Source: an uncultured candidate division WPS-2 bacterium (lineage in GTDB: Bacteria; Vulcanimicrobiota; Vulcanimicrobiia; Vulcanimicrobiales; Vulcanimicrobiaceae). From it: 64,000 nucleotides of DNA. Of this stretch, positions 25,459 to 33,645 are shown one piece after another. The position numbers were made by a program, and so were the translations under genes. Below the pieces are notes generated by a model. That model saw nothing but the letters and a program-made list of their open reading frames with translations, searched no databases and was not told where the DNA came from. Position 1 is the first letter of the stretch. Every line of letters starts with the position of its first letter. The DNA is taken from positions 194,531-258,530 of the forward strand of contig CALEYW010000043.1 in assembly GCA_937927945.1 (NCBI GenBank), in the 5' to 3' direction.

Positions 25459-26497
25459 CCAGCATCCTTTGTGCGATCGCGTCCCACGTCCGCGCCCGAG
25501 CGTGCTTGACGCCGCGCGCGACGCGCTCGGGTTCGGCATGCAATGCCTGCCGCACAGCGGCCGCGAACGCCGCGCCGCCGTCGGCGACGTACACGGTATC
25601 CGCGAACTCCGCGACGACGTCCGCGATGCCGGTCGAGACGACAGGCTTGCCGGCAGCGAAGTATTCCAACGTCTTGGTCGGCGAGATGAATTCGGTCGCG
25701 CGGTTGCGCGCGAACGGCATCAGCGCCACGTCGACGCCGGCCAGCCATGACGGCAGCGCGTCGTACGGAACGGCGCCCGTAAGGTGCACGTTCGGACGGC
25801 GCGGAAGGCGCGCCGGATCGAGTTTGGAGAGCGGCCCGATGAGCACGACGTGGCCGCCGGGAAACGCATCCGCGACCGCTTCTATCAGCGCGACGTCGAT
25901 CCGCTCGTCGACGACGCCGACGTAGCCGAAGACCGGCCCGCGCAGGCCGGCGGGCAAGGGATGCGGCGCGACGTCGGCCGCGAAGCGCTCGAATTCGACG
26001 CCGCTGGGCTCGCAACGCACCTTCGTACCGAGCGCGGCGCGCTTGGCGTAAAGCGACCGTCCGCCGGCGAACACCAGATCGGCCCGTTCGAGGACGGCGC
26101 GATCGTTCGCCGCCATCCCGTCCGGCGCGAAATCGAACTGCGCGAGCTCGTCCATCACGTCGTACACGAGCGGCGCGGCCTCGAACGCATCGGCGAGCGC
26201 GTGCATCATCGGCGTGTAGAGCCACACCCCCAGCGGTCGCGTACCGGCCAGACCGCGCGCTGTGGCGATTGCGGCATCGTCGACCAGCGGCAAAGACCAG
26301 CCGCGCCGGCGCAACGGCCGCACGACGGTGACACCATGATCGCGAAAGACGACGTCGCGATCCTCGTGCGCCGCAAACGGCTCCTCGACGACGATCACCG
26401 GAACGTGCCGCGCGATCCGGCTCAAGAGCTGATGTGGCCGCTGCCAAACCCCGTCCCAACGCAGGTGCAATCCCGCCACGAAGGCGCGGGGGAGCAC
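25439..26497 (-). CDS. GT4-type glycosyltransferase
   Basis: The product (352 aa) begins AGLHLRWDGVWQRPHQLLSR, a start typical of family 4 glycosyltransferases that build surface polysaccharides. It continues with MDELAQFDFAP, VRCEPSGVEFERF and GPVFGYVGVVDERID. The donor-binding region is PFARNRATEFISPTKTLEYFAAGKPVVST, with the E-x7-E-like spacing. The GTG at 26497 is the best start; the longer open frame upstream is Arg/Ser-rich and overlaps another gene's remnant. It is coupled to the DUF2461 gene. Donor and acceptor are unknown. Confidence 0.85.
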   Translation of the reverse strand: MLPRAFVAGLHLRWDGVWQRPHQLLSRIARHVPVIVVEEPFAAHEDRDVVFRDHGVTVVRPLRRRGWSLPLVDDAAIATARGLAGTRPLGVWLYTPMMHALADAFEAAPLVYDVMDELAQFDFAPDGMAANDRAVLERADLVFAGGRSLYAKRAALGTKVRCEPSGVEFERFAADVAPHPLPAGLRGPVFGYVGVVDERIDVALIEAVADAFPGGHVVLIGPLSKLDPARLPRRPNVHLTGAVPYDALPSWLAGVDVALMPFARNRATEFISPTKTLEYFAAGKPVVSTGIADVVAEFADTVYVADGGAAFAAAVRQALHAEPERVARGVKHARARTWDAIAQRMLDAVTSL

Positions 26498-26498
26498 G

Positions 26499-26744
26499 CT
26501 ACGTCCTGGTCGTCGAAAGCGGGCCGCGAAGGTGCTCGCCCCACATCGCCGGCAGCGTGCGGGTGCCGTGACCTCGGCTGTCCGCCGTGATCGGGAGCAG
26601 CGGCGCGGTGATCTTGCCGAGATCCGCTGGCGGATCGTAGTCACGCGAGGCCTCGAACTGGTAGATCATGTCGTTCGCGTCGAGGTCCTGCGCGACCGGC
26701 GTGACCGTGTCCGCGTGGAACAACTCGCCCCTGGAGCGGGCATA
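26499..26744 (-). pseudogene. remnant of a MetX-like alpha/beta hydrolase
   Basis: The last 81 codons of this frame read DANDMIYQFEASRDYDP, ADLGKITAPLLPI, then SRGHGTRTLPAMW. They match the C-terminal part of homoserine O-acetyltransferase-like hydrolases as I know them (DANDMIYQ, then a strand, then RGHGTHT with the catalytic histidine). About 28 residues between the two blocks, which should contain the catalytic aspartate, are missing. Upstream of residue 1 the frame is not protein-like. The nucleophile domain is gone, so this is a dead fragment. Confidence 0.6.
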
Positions 26745-26826
26745 CACACGGTTCCGAGCAGCGCCGCGATAAGGAGCGTGCGAACGAACACCGCGTCCTC
26801 TACGCGATCCGGCCTTGGGTGCCCCG

Positions 26827-27327
26827 CTAGGACGCTTTGCCGATCGACCGGATCGCGGCCGCCAAGTCCTCGCGTAAGAGCGCGCCGTCGAGGTGCAGCG
26901 CGCCGTCGATCTCGCGGATCGTGACGGAGACGCGGCGTTCGCTGCGGCCGCGCGCGTCGTCGCAGAGAACGTGCGCCCGCGCGCGCACCGAATACGCACC
27001 GGTATCCGTCTCGTCGTCGTCCGGCTCCGCATGATCGCAGCGCACCTCGATCGAGACCTCGGCCTCGTACGCCGGCTCCCGTTTGCGCGCGACGATCGTC
27101 ACCGCGCCCATCTCCGAGAGCAGGTGCTTCGTGACCGGAACGATCTCGACGGCCGCATCCGTGTCGAAGAACGGGATCGCCATCGCTTCAACCAATTGGC
27201 CGCGCAACCGCTCGAGTACGACGCCGAGGGCGGGCGCGTGAGGGGTCCGGTGATGCGAAACGTCGTCTGTGCGCTCGTCCCCTCGACGGGGCGCATCTTC
27301 GAGCGCGCGGCTAAGTGGATCTTTCAT
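26827..27327 (-). CDS. hypothetical protein
   Basis: The product (166 aa) has no motif that I recognise. After a charged N-terminus (residues 1-35) the chain alternates hydrophobic strands and charged turns (FFDTDAAVEIVPVTKHLL, EAEVSIEVRCDH, RRVSVTIREIDGALHL), suggesting a soluble beta-rich fold. AGGTGT precedes the ATG at 27327. The gene stands alone between the hydrolase remnant and the GH1 gene. No membrane segment or signal is seen. Confidence 0.6.
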   Translation of the reverse strand: MKDPLSRALEDAPRRGDERTDDVSHHRTPHAPALGVVLERLRGQLVEAMAIPFFDTDAAVEIVPVTKHLLSEMGAVTIVARKREPAYEAEVSIEVRCDHAEPDDDETDTGAYSVRARAHVLCDDARGRSERRVSVTIREIDGALHLDGALLREDLAAAIRSIGKAS

Positions 27328-27368
27328 GGTGACACCTCATTCGCCCCTATTCCCGGTGGGGCAAAAGT

Positions 27369-28700
27369 CTATCGCGACCGCGGTTGCGTTGTGGAGCGTA
27401 CGAGATGATCGCCTTCCGGAATGCCGCGCGTGCGGCGGAGGTGCATCTCGCCCGGCGGGATGAAGCGATCGGTCCGATCCCACCAGCCCTCGACATCGAC
27501 GCCGCTGATGCGGCCGGTGCGAGCAAGCTCGGAAACGGCTTGCGCCAGCAGGGTGCGTTCCGGAATCCCGTTTGCGCCGGCAAACGTGAAGATGCCGTCC
27601 TCGGTGATGCCGGCGTCCTCACGCAAGAGCGAATGCCAATCCGTCATGCCGAACGCGGCCCACACGCCGATCGCGCGCAGATCGACCGACGCGTCGCGCA
27701 GCGCACGGACGTCGTCGACGTGCTGCGCCAGCCAGCGTACGCGTTCGCCGGGCGTGCCGTGAACGTGGACTTCACCGAGCGCCAGCGGCAGACCCAGCCG
27801 TCCCGCTGCGTGCCAAAGCAAGGGCGCCGCGCGCGGCGGCTCCTCCCCTGCGACGTATACTGCGGGCACGTCACCGACGGTGCCGTCGGCGGCGCTGAAG
27901 AGATAGCGCTCGGAGTGCGGATAATGATTGAACGCGACGAGGTCCGGCGGCGTCGCGCCGGCCCGCAGTGCGGCGAGTTCCGCCGGGAGCACTCCGCACC
28001 GGTCGATCAGAAACGACGCGAGAGGATGCGCCGCGTCGACCCGCCCGGCGACGAGCTCGATCGAGACGTACATCCGCTCGCGCAGGAAGTCGACGTAGCC
28101 GCGCACCGCGTGGTCGCCGGCGCTGAAGCGCTGGAGGTCTTCGGTCAGCACGAATTCGGCGTTCGAGACGACGCCGCGGATGCGCGCCATCGCTTCTTGC
28201 TGCGCCAGCGTTTGGTGGACGAGCGCGCGGCCGAACGCGTGATCGTCGTGCAGGTTCGGGAACCAGACGCCGTACAACGTCGAGAATCGTGCCGTCGTCA
28301 ACGGTTCGTTGATCGGCGTCCAGCGCCGCACCCACGGAAACGCGCGCGCGACCGTCTCGGCATAGTCGGCGAAGAGCGCGGGAAATGCCGGGTCGAGCAG
28401 GTCCGTGTAGCGCGGGCCGCTGCCGTGATGGAGCAGCGTGACGATCGGTTCGACGCCGGCGTTGGCGAGCGCGCGCAGCCGGCTGCCGGCCGCGCCCAGA
28501 TCGACGTCGAGCGGATCGTTCGGCGCCGCTCGTTCCCAAAGCACCGGCGTGCGCGATGCGTCGACGCCGAGCGAGGCCAGCAGCCCGACGTCGCTGTCAC
28601 GCCGGCCGTGCCCCGTCAACGCGAGCTGATCGACGTATCGCTCGGCATCCACGCGCGCCACCGTAGCCTCCGGCGACGCCCAGACTTCGAAATCACGCAC
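27369..28700 (-). CDS. glycoside hydrolase family 1-like enzyme
   Basis: The product (443 aa) starts FEVWASPEATVARV and continues with LASLGVDASRTPVLWER, the start of a (beta/alpha)8 barrel like those of family 1 glycosidases. The acid/base glutamate is in TPINEPLTT and the likely nucleophile glutamate in LALGEVHVHG. The ITENG motif of classical beta-glucosidases is replaced, so this is a divergent member. The start is a GTG at 28700, 14 bases after the folK-folE2 stop, so it is in the folate operon. Its link with folate is not known. Confidence 0.78.
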   Translation of the reverse strand: MRDFEVWASPEATVARVDAERYVDQLALTGHGRRDSDVGLLASLGVDASRTPVLWERAAPNDPLDVDLGAAGSRLRALANAGVEPIVTLLHHGSGPRYTDLLDPAFPALFADYAETVARAFPWVRRWTPINEPLTTARFSTLYGVWFPNLHDDHAFGRALVHQTLAQQEAMARIRGVVSNAEFVLTEDLQRFSAGDHAVRGYVDFLRERMYVSIELVAGRVDAAHPLASFLIDRCGVLPAELAALRAGATPPDLVAFNHYPHSERYLFSAADGTVGDVPAVYVAGEEPPRAAPLLWHAAGRLGLPLALGEVHVHGTPGERVRWLAQHVDDVRALRDASVDLRAIGVWAAFGMTDWHSLLREDAGITEDGIFTFAGANGIPERTLLAQAVSELARTGRISGVDVEGWWDRTDRFIPPGEMHLRRTRGIPEGDHLVRSTTQPRSR

Positions 28701-28714
28701 GCGGCGGGCAGGGC

Positions 28715-30196
28715 TCAGACGGCGACGACCGGCGACGGCTGCGTGCCGAGCCAGCCGGCAAGATCGGTCTTGCCGTCGACGTGCGTGCCGTCGCGCAGCT
28801 CGCGGCGAAACTCGCCGAACAAGCCGAACGCCTCGGCGAACGCGTCGTGTTTGTGGATCGACTCGTAGTTGAGCTGCGTCGCTCCGACGTACGTCGTGTC
28901 GGGAAAATCTCCGTACACATCGAGCACGCGGGCGAGGATCCCTCGCACGACGTCTTCGACGAACTTCGGGTTGTGGTGCGCTTTGTTGACGATGAAGAAC
29001 TCGTCGGGCCGCTTGAGCAGGTCGTACGTCTCGCTCGACATCGACGACTCGACGATCTCGACCAGGTCCTCGGCTCGGATCTCGTCGGCGAAGGGCGCTT
29101 CCGCGCCGATGAACACGCTGCCCCGGCCGCGCTGGTTGTGGGTTGCGACCGGCAGCGCGTCGAGCGCGCGGCCCGCATCGGCTTCCGAGAACCCGGCCTC
29201 GATCAGCTCGCGCAGTGAATGCTCGCGCACCATCTGCTGCGCGCACGGGCAGGCGGTCATCCCCTCCGCCTCGACCCCGACGATGCGGCGCGTGCCCTGC
29301 GCATCGGCGTGCGCGATACCGATCAGCGTGTACGTCTCTTCCGTGCGCTTCCCGCTCACCGGCGTCCAGCGTTCCAGACCGAACTCGGCACGCAGCCGCA
29401 CGTCGGCGCGCAACGCGCCTTGCGAATGGACGATCTCACGCGCGATCTGCTCGGTGAGGTCCTCGATACGGGCCGGCTTTTCAGGACGCGCCAGCACGTC
29501 GAGCGTCGCCGCTTCGAGCAGCTCCGAAAACCGCGACATGTGCACGCCGGCTTTGTCCGGCGCAAGGTCGGCGACCATCGTGAAGTCGCCGTGGAAGAGC
29601 CGCTCTTGGCCGCCGACGTTGAGCCGAATGATGTGCTTGACCGAGGAGACGCCGACCCGGTTCAGCGAGAGCCGCACCTCCGGGGCTTCTTCCTGACGGT
29701 TGGCGACGAAGTGGACGGCCCGCGTTTTGCGCGTGATCCAACTCGCGTCGACCGCGGCGGCGAGTTCCCCGATCGTCCTGCCGCTGCGCGGGTCGACGAC
29801 GCCCGCGGCGATTTCGGCCAGCGGGATCAGGTTGAACGGCCGCGACGCCAGATACGGATGCGGGACGGCGAAGCGGCCGAAGTCGCCGATGAGATCGTCG
29901 ATCAGCAGAATGTCGATGTCGATCGGCCGCGCGTCGAGCGGGGTACGCGTCTGTCGTCCGATCCCTGTCTCGACGCCGCGGATGAAGGCCTCGAACGCGA
30001 CCGGATCGAGCGCGGTCGTCAGCCGCGCCGCGGCGTTGAGGAATTTCGGGCCAGCGACGCCGGCGGCCGGAGCGGTTTCGTAGTAGGACGATACCGCCTC
30101 GACCCGCGCCTCGCGACGCAGGCGCTGGAGGGCGCCGAGGATCATGCTCTGCCGGTCGCCGAGGTTCGACCCCAACCCGACATAGACGGTATGCAT
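28715..30196 (-). CDS. folK/folE2: fusion of FolK (HPPK) and FolE2-type GTP cyclohydrolase I
   Basis: The product (493 aa) joins two folate enzymes. Residues 1-160 are 6-hydroxymethyl-7,8-dihydropterin pyrophosphokinase: VYVGLGSNLGDR, FLNAAARL and RPIDIDILLIDD. Residues 190-493 are a FolE2/MptA-type GTP cyclohydrolase: HGDFTMVADLAPDKAGVHMSRF, VEAEGMTACPCAQ with the metal cysteine, and THNQRGRG with the active-site histidine. FolE2 makes dihydroneopterin triphosphate from GTP, the first step, and FolK acts three steps later. They are usually separate genes. The gene lies between folP and the GH1 gene, with 7- and 14-base gaps, so one operon is likely. FolB and FolA are not in the window. Confidence 0.88.
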   Translation of the reverse strand: MHTVYVGLGSNLGDRQSMILGALQRLRREARVEAVSSYYETAPAAGVAGPKFLNAAARLTTALDPVAFEAFIRGVETGIGRQTRTPLDARPIDIDILLIDDLIGDFGRFAVPHPYLASRPFNLIPLAEIAAGVVDPRSGRTIGELAAAVDASWITRKTRAVHFVANRQEEAPEVRLSLNRVGVSSVKHIIRLNVGGQERLFHGDFTMVADLAPDKAGVHMSRFSELLEAATLDVLARPEKPARIEDLTEQIAREIVHSQGALRADVRLRAEFGLERWTPVSGKRTEETYTLIGIAHADAQGTRRIVGVEAEGMTACPCAQQMVREHSLRELIEAGFSEADAGRALDALPVATHNQRGRGSVFIGAEAPFADEIRAEDLVEIVESSMSSETYDLLKRPDEFFIVNKAHHNPKFVEDVVRGILARVLDVYGDFPDTTYVGATQLNYESIHKHDAFAEAFGLFGEFRRELRDGTHVDGKTDLAGWLGTQPSPVVAV

Positions 30197-30203
30197 CGCG
30201 AAC

Positions 30204-31427
30204 TTAGACCGCGCCGGTGCGATCGGAGTTTCCCGCTTGCGGCGTCCGCGGCATCCGCTCGGCGAAGGCCAGCTCTCCGCGCCGCCCTGGAGCGATCGCA
30301 GCCATCATTCGCGCCAACTGCACGGTTTCCGCGACGTCGTGAACCCGCAGGATGCGCGCGCCCGCCGCGATGCCGATCGCGGCGGTGGCGAGCGAGGGAA
30401 CCAGCAGGTCCTCCGCCGGCCGATCGAAGACCCGACCGATGAAGCTCTTGCGCGAGCTGGCGAAGAGAATCGGATAGCCCAGCGCGCGCAGCTCGGCGAA
30501 GCGGTCGAGGATCTCGAGATCCGTCGCCGGTTCCTTACCGAACTCGAGGCCGGGATCGACCGCGATCGCCTCGCGAGCGACGCCCTGCGCGACGGCGCGC
30601 TCGGTACGCTCGTAGAGGAAGTCGACGATCTCCGCGAGCGCGTCCCGGTAGACGTAGGTTCCGGGTTCGCGGACGTTCAGTGTCCCCTTGAGGTGCATGA
30701 CGACCAAGCCGGCACCATGGCGCGCGACGATCTCGGGCAGCGCGGGGTCGGAGAGTCCGCTGCAGTCGTTGATCAGATGGGCGCCGGCCCCAAGGGCGGC
30801 GTCGGCGACGGCGGCTTTGAACGTGTCGATGGAGATCGTGAGGTCGAGGTTCGCCGTGACGATCGCCTGCACGACGGGGACGACGCGACCGGATTCCTCG
30901 TCTGCGGCGATGCGCGGGTTCCAGTGCGCGTAGGATTGTCCGCCGACGTCGACCACCGCTGCACCGGCCCGCACGATCTCGCGCGCCTTCGCGACCGCCG
31001 CAGCGGTGCCGTCGACGCGTTCGTAAAACGAATCGGGCGTGATGTTGACGATCCCCATCACTCGAGCCTCGGCGTCGAGCGCGAGGACGCGATCGCGCGC
31101 GCGCAGGACCGCTGCCGGCGCGGCCGCACGATCGAACGCGCGCACGAGGCCCTCGAAGAACGCGCGCACGTCGCCCGAGGCCCACTCGATGCCGCGCTCG
31201 AGCGCAGCCCGGGACACGGCGATCAGCGTCGAGGGACCGGCTCCGACGACGACCGCACCGACGCGAATGAGGGCGGCCGACGCGGCCTCGGTGGGCGTGT
31301 CGTCGATCGCGAGGATGCGTGCGTCCGCCGCACGTGACAACGCGCGCGCGGCGCCCTCGCTCAGTACCGCGCCGTAGCGCGCACGCACGTCAGCCGCATC
31401 GATCGCTGCCAGAAAGCGGACGTTCAC
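30204..31427 (-). CDS. folP: dihydropteroate synthase with N-terminal extension
   Basis: The product (407 aa) has the DHPS barrel from about residue 115 on: VMGIVNITPDSF, VVDVGGQSYAHWN, ISIDTFKAAVADAAL, LINDCSGLSD and the C-terminal ASSRKSFIGRVF. It joins dihydropterin pyrophosphate to p-aminobenzoate. The first 115 residues are extra compared with the usual 270-290 residue enzyme, and contain no motif that I recognise. The gene leads the operon with the folK-folE2 fusion downstream (7 base gap). The start at 31427 gives the longest product. Confidence 0.9.
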   Translation of the reverse strand: MNVRFLAAIDAADVRARYGAVLSEGAARALSRAADARILAIDDTPTEAASAALIRVGAVVVGAGPSTLIAVSRAALERGIEWASGDVRAFFEGLVRAFDRAAAPAAVLRARDRVLALDAEARVMGIVNITPDSFYERVDGTAAAVAKAREIVRAGAAVVDVGGQSYAHWNPRIAADEESGRVVPVVQAIVTANLDLTISIDTFKAAVADAALGAGAHLINDCSGLSDPALPEIVARHGAGLVVMHLKGTLNVREPGTYVYRDALAEIVDFLYERTERAVAQGVAREAIAVDPGLEFGKEPATDLEILDRFAELRALGYPILFASSRKSFIGRVFDRPAEDLLVPSLATAAIGIAAGARILRVHDVAETVQLARMMAAIAPGRRGELAFAERMPRTPQAGNSDRTGAV

Positions 31428-31452
31428 GATGCGTGGTTCGACCCGCCCGCCG

Positions 31453-31479
31453 GCTCACCCTGAACGCTTCAGGGTGAGC
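31453..31479. terminator. perfect 12-bp hairpin
   Basis: A 12-base stem (gctcaccctgaa) with a 3-base loop (cgc) lies between the lipoprotein stop and the folP start. It is well placed to end the lipoprotein transcript (minus strand), but no T-run follows on that strand. It could also be part of a dispersed palindrome. Confidence 0.5.
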
Positions 31480-31495
31480 GCTGCGGACGGCGCGA

Positions 31496-32707
31496 TTACG
31501 TGGGGACCGGGGTGGCAGTGGGCGTCGCGGTCGGGGTGGCCGTCGGTGTATGCGTCGGCGTCGCGGTCGGGGTGGCCGTCGGCGCATGGGTCGGTTCCGG
31601 CGATTCGGACGGTTCCGGCGAATGCGACGGTGAGGTCGTCGGCGCATGCGTCGGTTCCGGCGATTCGGACGGCTCCGGCGAATGCGACGGGCTCGGGTGC
31701 GGGGTTTCGAACGGCGTCACGACGCCGATGTGCACGACGGCGCTCGATCCGCGGTCGCCGAGAGCGACGATGACGCAGCGTCCCTGACCGACCGGCGTGA
31801 TCGTCCAGGTCGGGCTGGCGCCGGTCGTGTTCACGATTCCCGTGCAGTCGCCGTGCAATTCGAAGCTTCCGGCGTAGCCGGTCTCTGAGAACGTTACCGG
31901 CACCGGCGTATCGGTGATCGCCGAGAACTGCACGTTCTTCGGCGTGGCAACTACCCCCGTGGGCTTGCCGCTCGGCGGCGCGTTGGTCGGAACCGTGCTC
32001 GGCACCGGCGTCGGCGACGCAGCGGTCGTCACGACTGCGATAACGGCGAACCAGTACGTTTGATTCGCCACGAAGGAGAGCGGCTGACCGTTCGACGCGA
32101 AGACGAATTGGGTGGCGGTCTTGCCGTTGACGGTCGCCGGCGTGACGGTCGCGGGACCTTCGAAGCCTTTTTGCCAGCCCGCCGCGGCGCGCAGCGGATC
32201 GTAGAACGCGAGCCAATAGGCCACGCCCTGCGTCAAGATCGTCCCCGGTACCGTGAACGTGAAGCCCGGCGCCTGCGGCAAGTTCAGGTCGGCCGAGAAC
32301 TGCAGCTTCAGATACGCGAGCGAGTTGCTCTTCGTCTCGTCGCGCGTGGTGCGCCCGCGCACCACGCGGTTCGCCGAGAGCGCCGGCAGAGACGGGTCGA
32401 CGGTCGACGTGTAGGTCACGGCGATCGTCGTGTCTGCGGAAACGGTCGCCGACGCCGGCAGCGCGGCGTTCGCCGATGCTCCCGTCGCGTCGGACGACAG
32501 CGCGACCGGAACGGTCACCGCACCGGGTGCCGCGCTCGGGATCGCGACCGCATTGCTCGACGAGAAGGCCGCCGAAGAGAAAGCCGTCGGGGTCGGGGTC
32601 GGGCCGAGTGGCAGCGGCCCAGGGGCGCTGGACGTGCCGCCGCCTCCCCCGCCGCACGCGGCGAGGAGCGCAATGGCAAAAGCAGCGCCGAAAGAAAGAC
32701 GTCTCAT
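31496..32707 (-). CDS. lipoprotein with Ser/Pro-rich repetitive tail
   Basis: The product (403 aa) has a lipobox signal (FAIALLAACGGG, cysteine near residue 18) followed by a glycine run and a Pro/Thr linker. Two Ig-like or beta-rich regions follow (TVSADTTIAVTYTSTVDP; PTWTITPVGQGRCVIVALGD). The last 75 residues are tandem repeats with the unit SPSHSPEPSESPEPTHAP and then a PTATPT run. Such tails usually span the cell wall or act as flexible spacers. The function is unknown. It faces nothing upstream for 105 bases. Confidence 0.75.
   Translation of the reverse strand: MRRLSFGAAFAIALLAACGGGGGGTSSAPGPLPLGPTPTPTAFSSAAFSSSNAVAIPSAAPGAVTVPVALSSDATGASANAALPASATVSADTTIAVTYTSTVDPSLPALSANRVVRGRTTRDETKSNSLAYLKLQFSADLNLPQAPGFTFTVPGTILTQGVAYWLAFYDPLRAAAGWQKGFEGPATVTPATVNGKTATQFVFASNGQPLSFVANQTYWFAVIAVVTTAASPTPVPSTVPTNAPPSGKPTGVVATPKNVQFSAITDTPVPVTFSETGYAGSFELHGDCTGIVNTTGASPTWTITPVGQGRCVIVALGDRGSSAVVHIGVVTPFETPHPSPSHSPEPSESPEPTHAPTTSPSHSPEPSESPEPTHAPTATPTATPTHTPTATPTATPTATPVPT
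31500..31695 (-). repeat. tandem minisatellite inside the lipoprotein gene
   Basis: Near-identical 57-base units (two copies, about 31580-31690) encode the SPEPSESPEPTHAP repeats. A second, shorter-period repeat at 31500-31590 encodes TPTATPT runs. Such units can expand or shrink by slippage, changing tail length without changing frame, because the units are multiples of three. Confidence 0.7.
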
Positions 32708-32812
32708 GACTCCTTCATCGGCCGCCGGCGTAGCAAAGACGGCGTGCGCCCCGTCACCATGGTGTCACGACGACACGCGCCGTTCTCCGAACGCGCCGCC
32801 CCGAGGAGTGCC

Positions 32813-33622
32813 TTAGAGCAGAATTTTTCCGACGAATGCAAGCATTGCTGTGTTGAATTGGTGCGGCCGCTGCAGCGGTGCAAAATGGCTCACGCCGCCC
32901 AGAACGACCAATTCCGCGTTCGGGATACTCCGCGCAAGATATTCGGCGTGTTCGGGCCTGATGAATTCCTCATGCTCGCTTTGTACGATCGCGACGGGCA
33001 CGCTGATCTGCGCCAAATCTTGCGCAGAATACTTGGATTGCGTGTTCATCATGAAGGTGACCGCTTCGACGAATGCCTTGAATTGGTCAGGCGTGGCAGA
33101 TAGTTGGGCGTAATCCTTTGCGTGTCGGCCAAAACAGCGATCCAGTGTCTGAATGGGTTCGGTAATTTGATTGACGCCGCTCAGGTCCATGTTGGAGGCA
33201 AAGAAGAACACGCCGGAAACGCGCGTGGGAGCTTTCGCGGCGAGAATCAAAGCGATCGTCGCGCCGTCGCTCCAGCCCACGAAAGCCGCCTTTTCAAGGT
33301 CCAGCGTATCCATAACGGCGAGAACGTCGGAGGCCATCAACTCATACATAAATGGCCGGGTGTCGCGCGTGCTGCGGCCGTCGCCACGGCTATCGATCAA
33401 AACGGCACGATAGCCGCTCCCGACCAGCGCCGGAACTTGGTAACCCCAATTGCCACCGTGGCCCAAGCCGCCATGCAGCAGGATCACCGGCGAGCCGGAG
33501 CCGTACGTGGCGTACCAGATCCGAGCTCCCTCGTGTTCGACGTAGCCCTGGCCGTTCGCGGCCGGCAATGGTGCGGCACCGTCCGCTTCGAACTTCCCCA
33601 GGTCGTCGTCGTAAACTTCCAT
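32813..33622 (-). CDS. alpha/beta hydrolase
   Basis: The product (269 aa) shows the canonical order: VILLHGGLGHGGNW (oxyanion loop), VLIDSRGDGRS, the nucleophile elbow VGWSDGATIAL (Ser), and the catalytic histidine in LGGVSHFAP. The aspartate or glutamate is likely in VQSEHEEFI. The DNA is visibly poorer in G+C than the neighbours (runs such as gaatttttcc and many A/T third bases), which suggests acquisition from elsewhere. The substrate is unknown. The 3' neighbour is the lipoprotein; the 5' end is 23 bases from the zincin stop. Confidence 0.85.
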   Translation of the reverse strand: MEVYDDDLGKFEADGAAPLPAANGQGYVEHEGARIWYATYGSGSPVILLHGGLGHGGNWGYQVPALVGSGYRAVLIDSRGDGRSTRDTRPFMYELMASDVLAVMDTLDLEKAAFVGWSDGATIALILAAKAPTRVSGVFFFASNMDLSGVNQITEPIQTLDRCFGRHAKDYAQLSATPDQFKAFVEAVTFMMNTQSKYSAQDLAQISVPVAIVQSEHEEFIRPEHAEYLARSIPNAELVVLGGVSHFAPLQRPHQFNTAMLAFVGKILL

Positions 33623-33645
33623 TACGGGCGCTTTTCAGAGTCGGC

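Noticed and set aside
28781..30442. Plus-strand frames across the folate genes
   Set aside because: They are antisense shadows of FolK-FolE2 and have no family match.
31500..31695. CRISPR-like repeats
   Set aside because: The repeats are contiguous, in frame and encode the lipoprotein tail; there are no spacers or cas genes.
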